Source: Clostridia bacterium
Lineage (GTDB): Bacteria > Bacillota > Clostridia > Oscillospirales > Acutalibacteraceae
Assembly: GCA_900767015.1 (NCBI GenBank)
Contig: CAAFXQ010000043.1
Span: 1-6,109, forward strand
DNA: 6,109 bases
Direction: 5' to 3'
How positions within the stretch are numbered: the stretch's first letter is position 1; each line of letters starts with the position of its first letter. The notes under the pieces were generated by a model. It did no database searches and was not told the origin of the DNA. It saw nothing but the letters and a program-made list of their open reading frames with translations. Shown piece after piece: positions 5,579 through 6,109 of this stretch. A program made the translations under genes and the position numbers.

Positions 5579-6109
5579 TTATCTCATCACATCATAAATC
5601 AGCGGTTTTGCGACTGGCTTTTCCGTGGAAAAGTCCAAAGCAGACAAAAACATTCTTTCGCTTTCATCAAGGCAGTCGGCGTTGTTGGTATAAAGCCGGG
5701 CAAGCACTTCGCCTTTTTTGATTTCTTCGCCGGTCTTTTTCTCTAAGATGATCCCCGCCGTATAGTCAATTGTATCCTCCTTGGTTTTTCGTCCGGCACC
5801 AAGCACAACGCTTGAAAGCCCGATTGTTTCCGCATTCATCGCCGCAAGATAGCCGTCAGCAGGGGAGAGCACTTCACGGCAACACGCCGCCTTTTTGAAA
5901 TTGTCCGTGTTTTCAATCAGCGAGCTATCGCCGCCCTGCGCTTGGACAAGCTTTTTGAATGTTTCGTATGCCGATCCGTCGGAAAGTACCTGTCTGACCT
6001 GCTTTTCGGCTTCTTCAAGTGAAATTGTTTTGGCAAGCGAAAGGATATTAGAGGCGAGGACAACACAAACCTCGGTCAAGTCGGATTGTACGCCGCCTTT
6101 GAGCACATC
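5579..6109 (-). CDS. pdp: Pyrimidine-nucleoside (thymidine) phosphorylase, C-terminal part, cut by window edge
   Basis: The last 176 residues of a protein that enters from beyond the right edge. The enzyme splits thymidine, uridine or deoxyuridine with phosphate into the base and (deoxy)ribose-1-phosphate, a salvage step in the cytoplasm; the family is about 430-440 residues. Recognisable blocks in order are DVLKGG at the edge, the LAQ-type helix region ending in KLVQAQGGDSSLIEN, then the C-terminal PYNP domain with LSPADGYLAAMNAETIGL, SSVVLGAGRKTKEDTIDYTA and KKTGEEIKKGEVLARLYTN. The GTG at 6104-6106 lies within the conserved sequence and is not the true start, since the frame stays open to 6109. 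Catalytic phosphate- and base-binding residues belong to the missing N-terminal part. The gene faces the sporulation block tail to tail and is presumably unrelated to it. Bacillus-type Pdp versus DeoA cannot be separated from this part. Confidence 0.92.
   Translation of the reverse strand, partial: DVLKGGVQSDLTEVCVVLASNILSLAKTISLEEAEKQVRQVLSDGSAYETFKKLVQAQGGDSSLIENTDNFKKAACCREVLSPADGYLAAMNAETIGLSSVVLGAGRKTKEDTIDYTAGIILEKKTGEEIKKGEVLARLYTNNADCLDESERMFLSALDFSTEKPVAKPLIYDVMR

Overview
The window looks like chromosomal DNA of a spore-forming Clostridia member, probably an Oscillospirales/Ruminococcaceae-type gut anaerobe. This rests on three things: sporulation and germination gene families (SpoIID-like, GerA/SpoVAF-like), a cytoplasmic GH51 arabinofuranosidase for plant-polysaccharide scavenging, and moderate GC content with strong AGG-type ribosome binding sites and use of TTG starts. 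The lineage is inference; no rRNA or other marker gene is present.

Layout: 1-395 has no gene. Its left part (1-200) is purine-rich with small palindromes and no recognisable function. Positions 206-310 hold an array of small hairpins separated by ATGAAAT, enclosed by a longer inverted repeat. A likely vegetative promoter for the next gene follows (331-359). Positions 396-1886 encode an intracellular alpha-L-arabinofuranosidase with both catalytic glutamates present. A strong terminator-like hairpin (1905-1960) closes that gene. It also buries the ribosome binding site of the next gene and carries a TATAAT/CATATAAT motif in its ascending arm.

Positions 1959-5538 form a same-strand sporulation/germination block. 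It holds an acidic protein with a C-terminal Cna-B-like beta-sandwich, a SpoIID-like domain protein with three peptidoglycan-binding repeats (1-base gap, ribosome binding site inside the end of the upstream gene), and, 51 bases on, a SpoVAF-like member of the GerA membrane protein family. The first two are probably translationally coupled and act together on spore peptidoglycan. The third would sit in the spore inner membrane and act in germination. A weak bidirectional terminator candidate (5545-5575) separates this block from the convergent 3' end of a pyrimidine-nucleoside phosphorylase gene running off the right edge.

The best candidates for something new are the nested terminator/promoter/ribosome-binding-site structure at 1905-1960, the hairpin array at 206-310, and the paired, signal-less acidic Cna-B-like and SpoIID-PGB3 proteins. 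I did not find a defence system, CRISPR array, insertion sequence or RNA gene.
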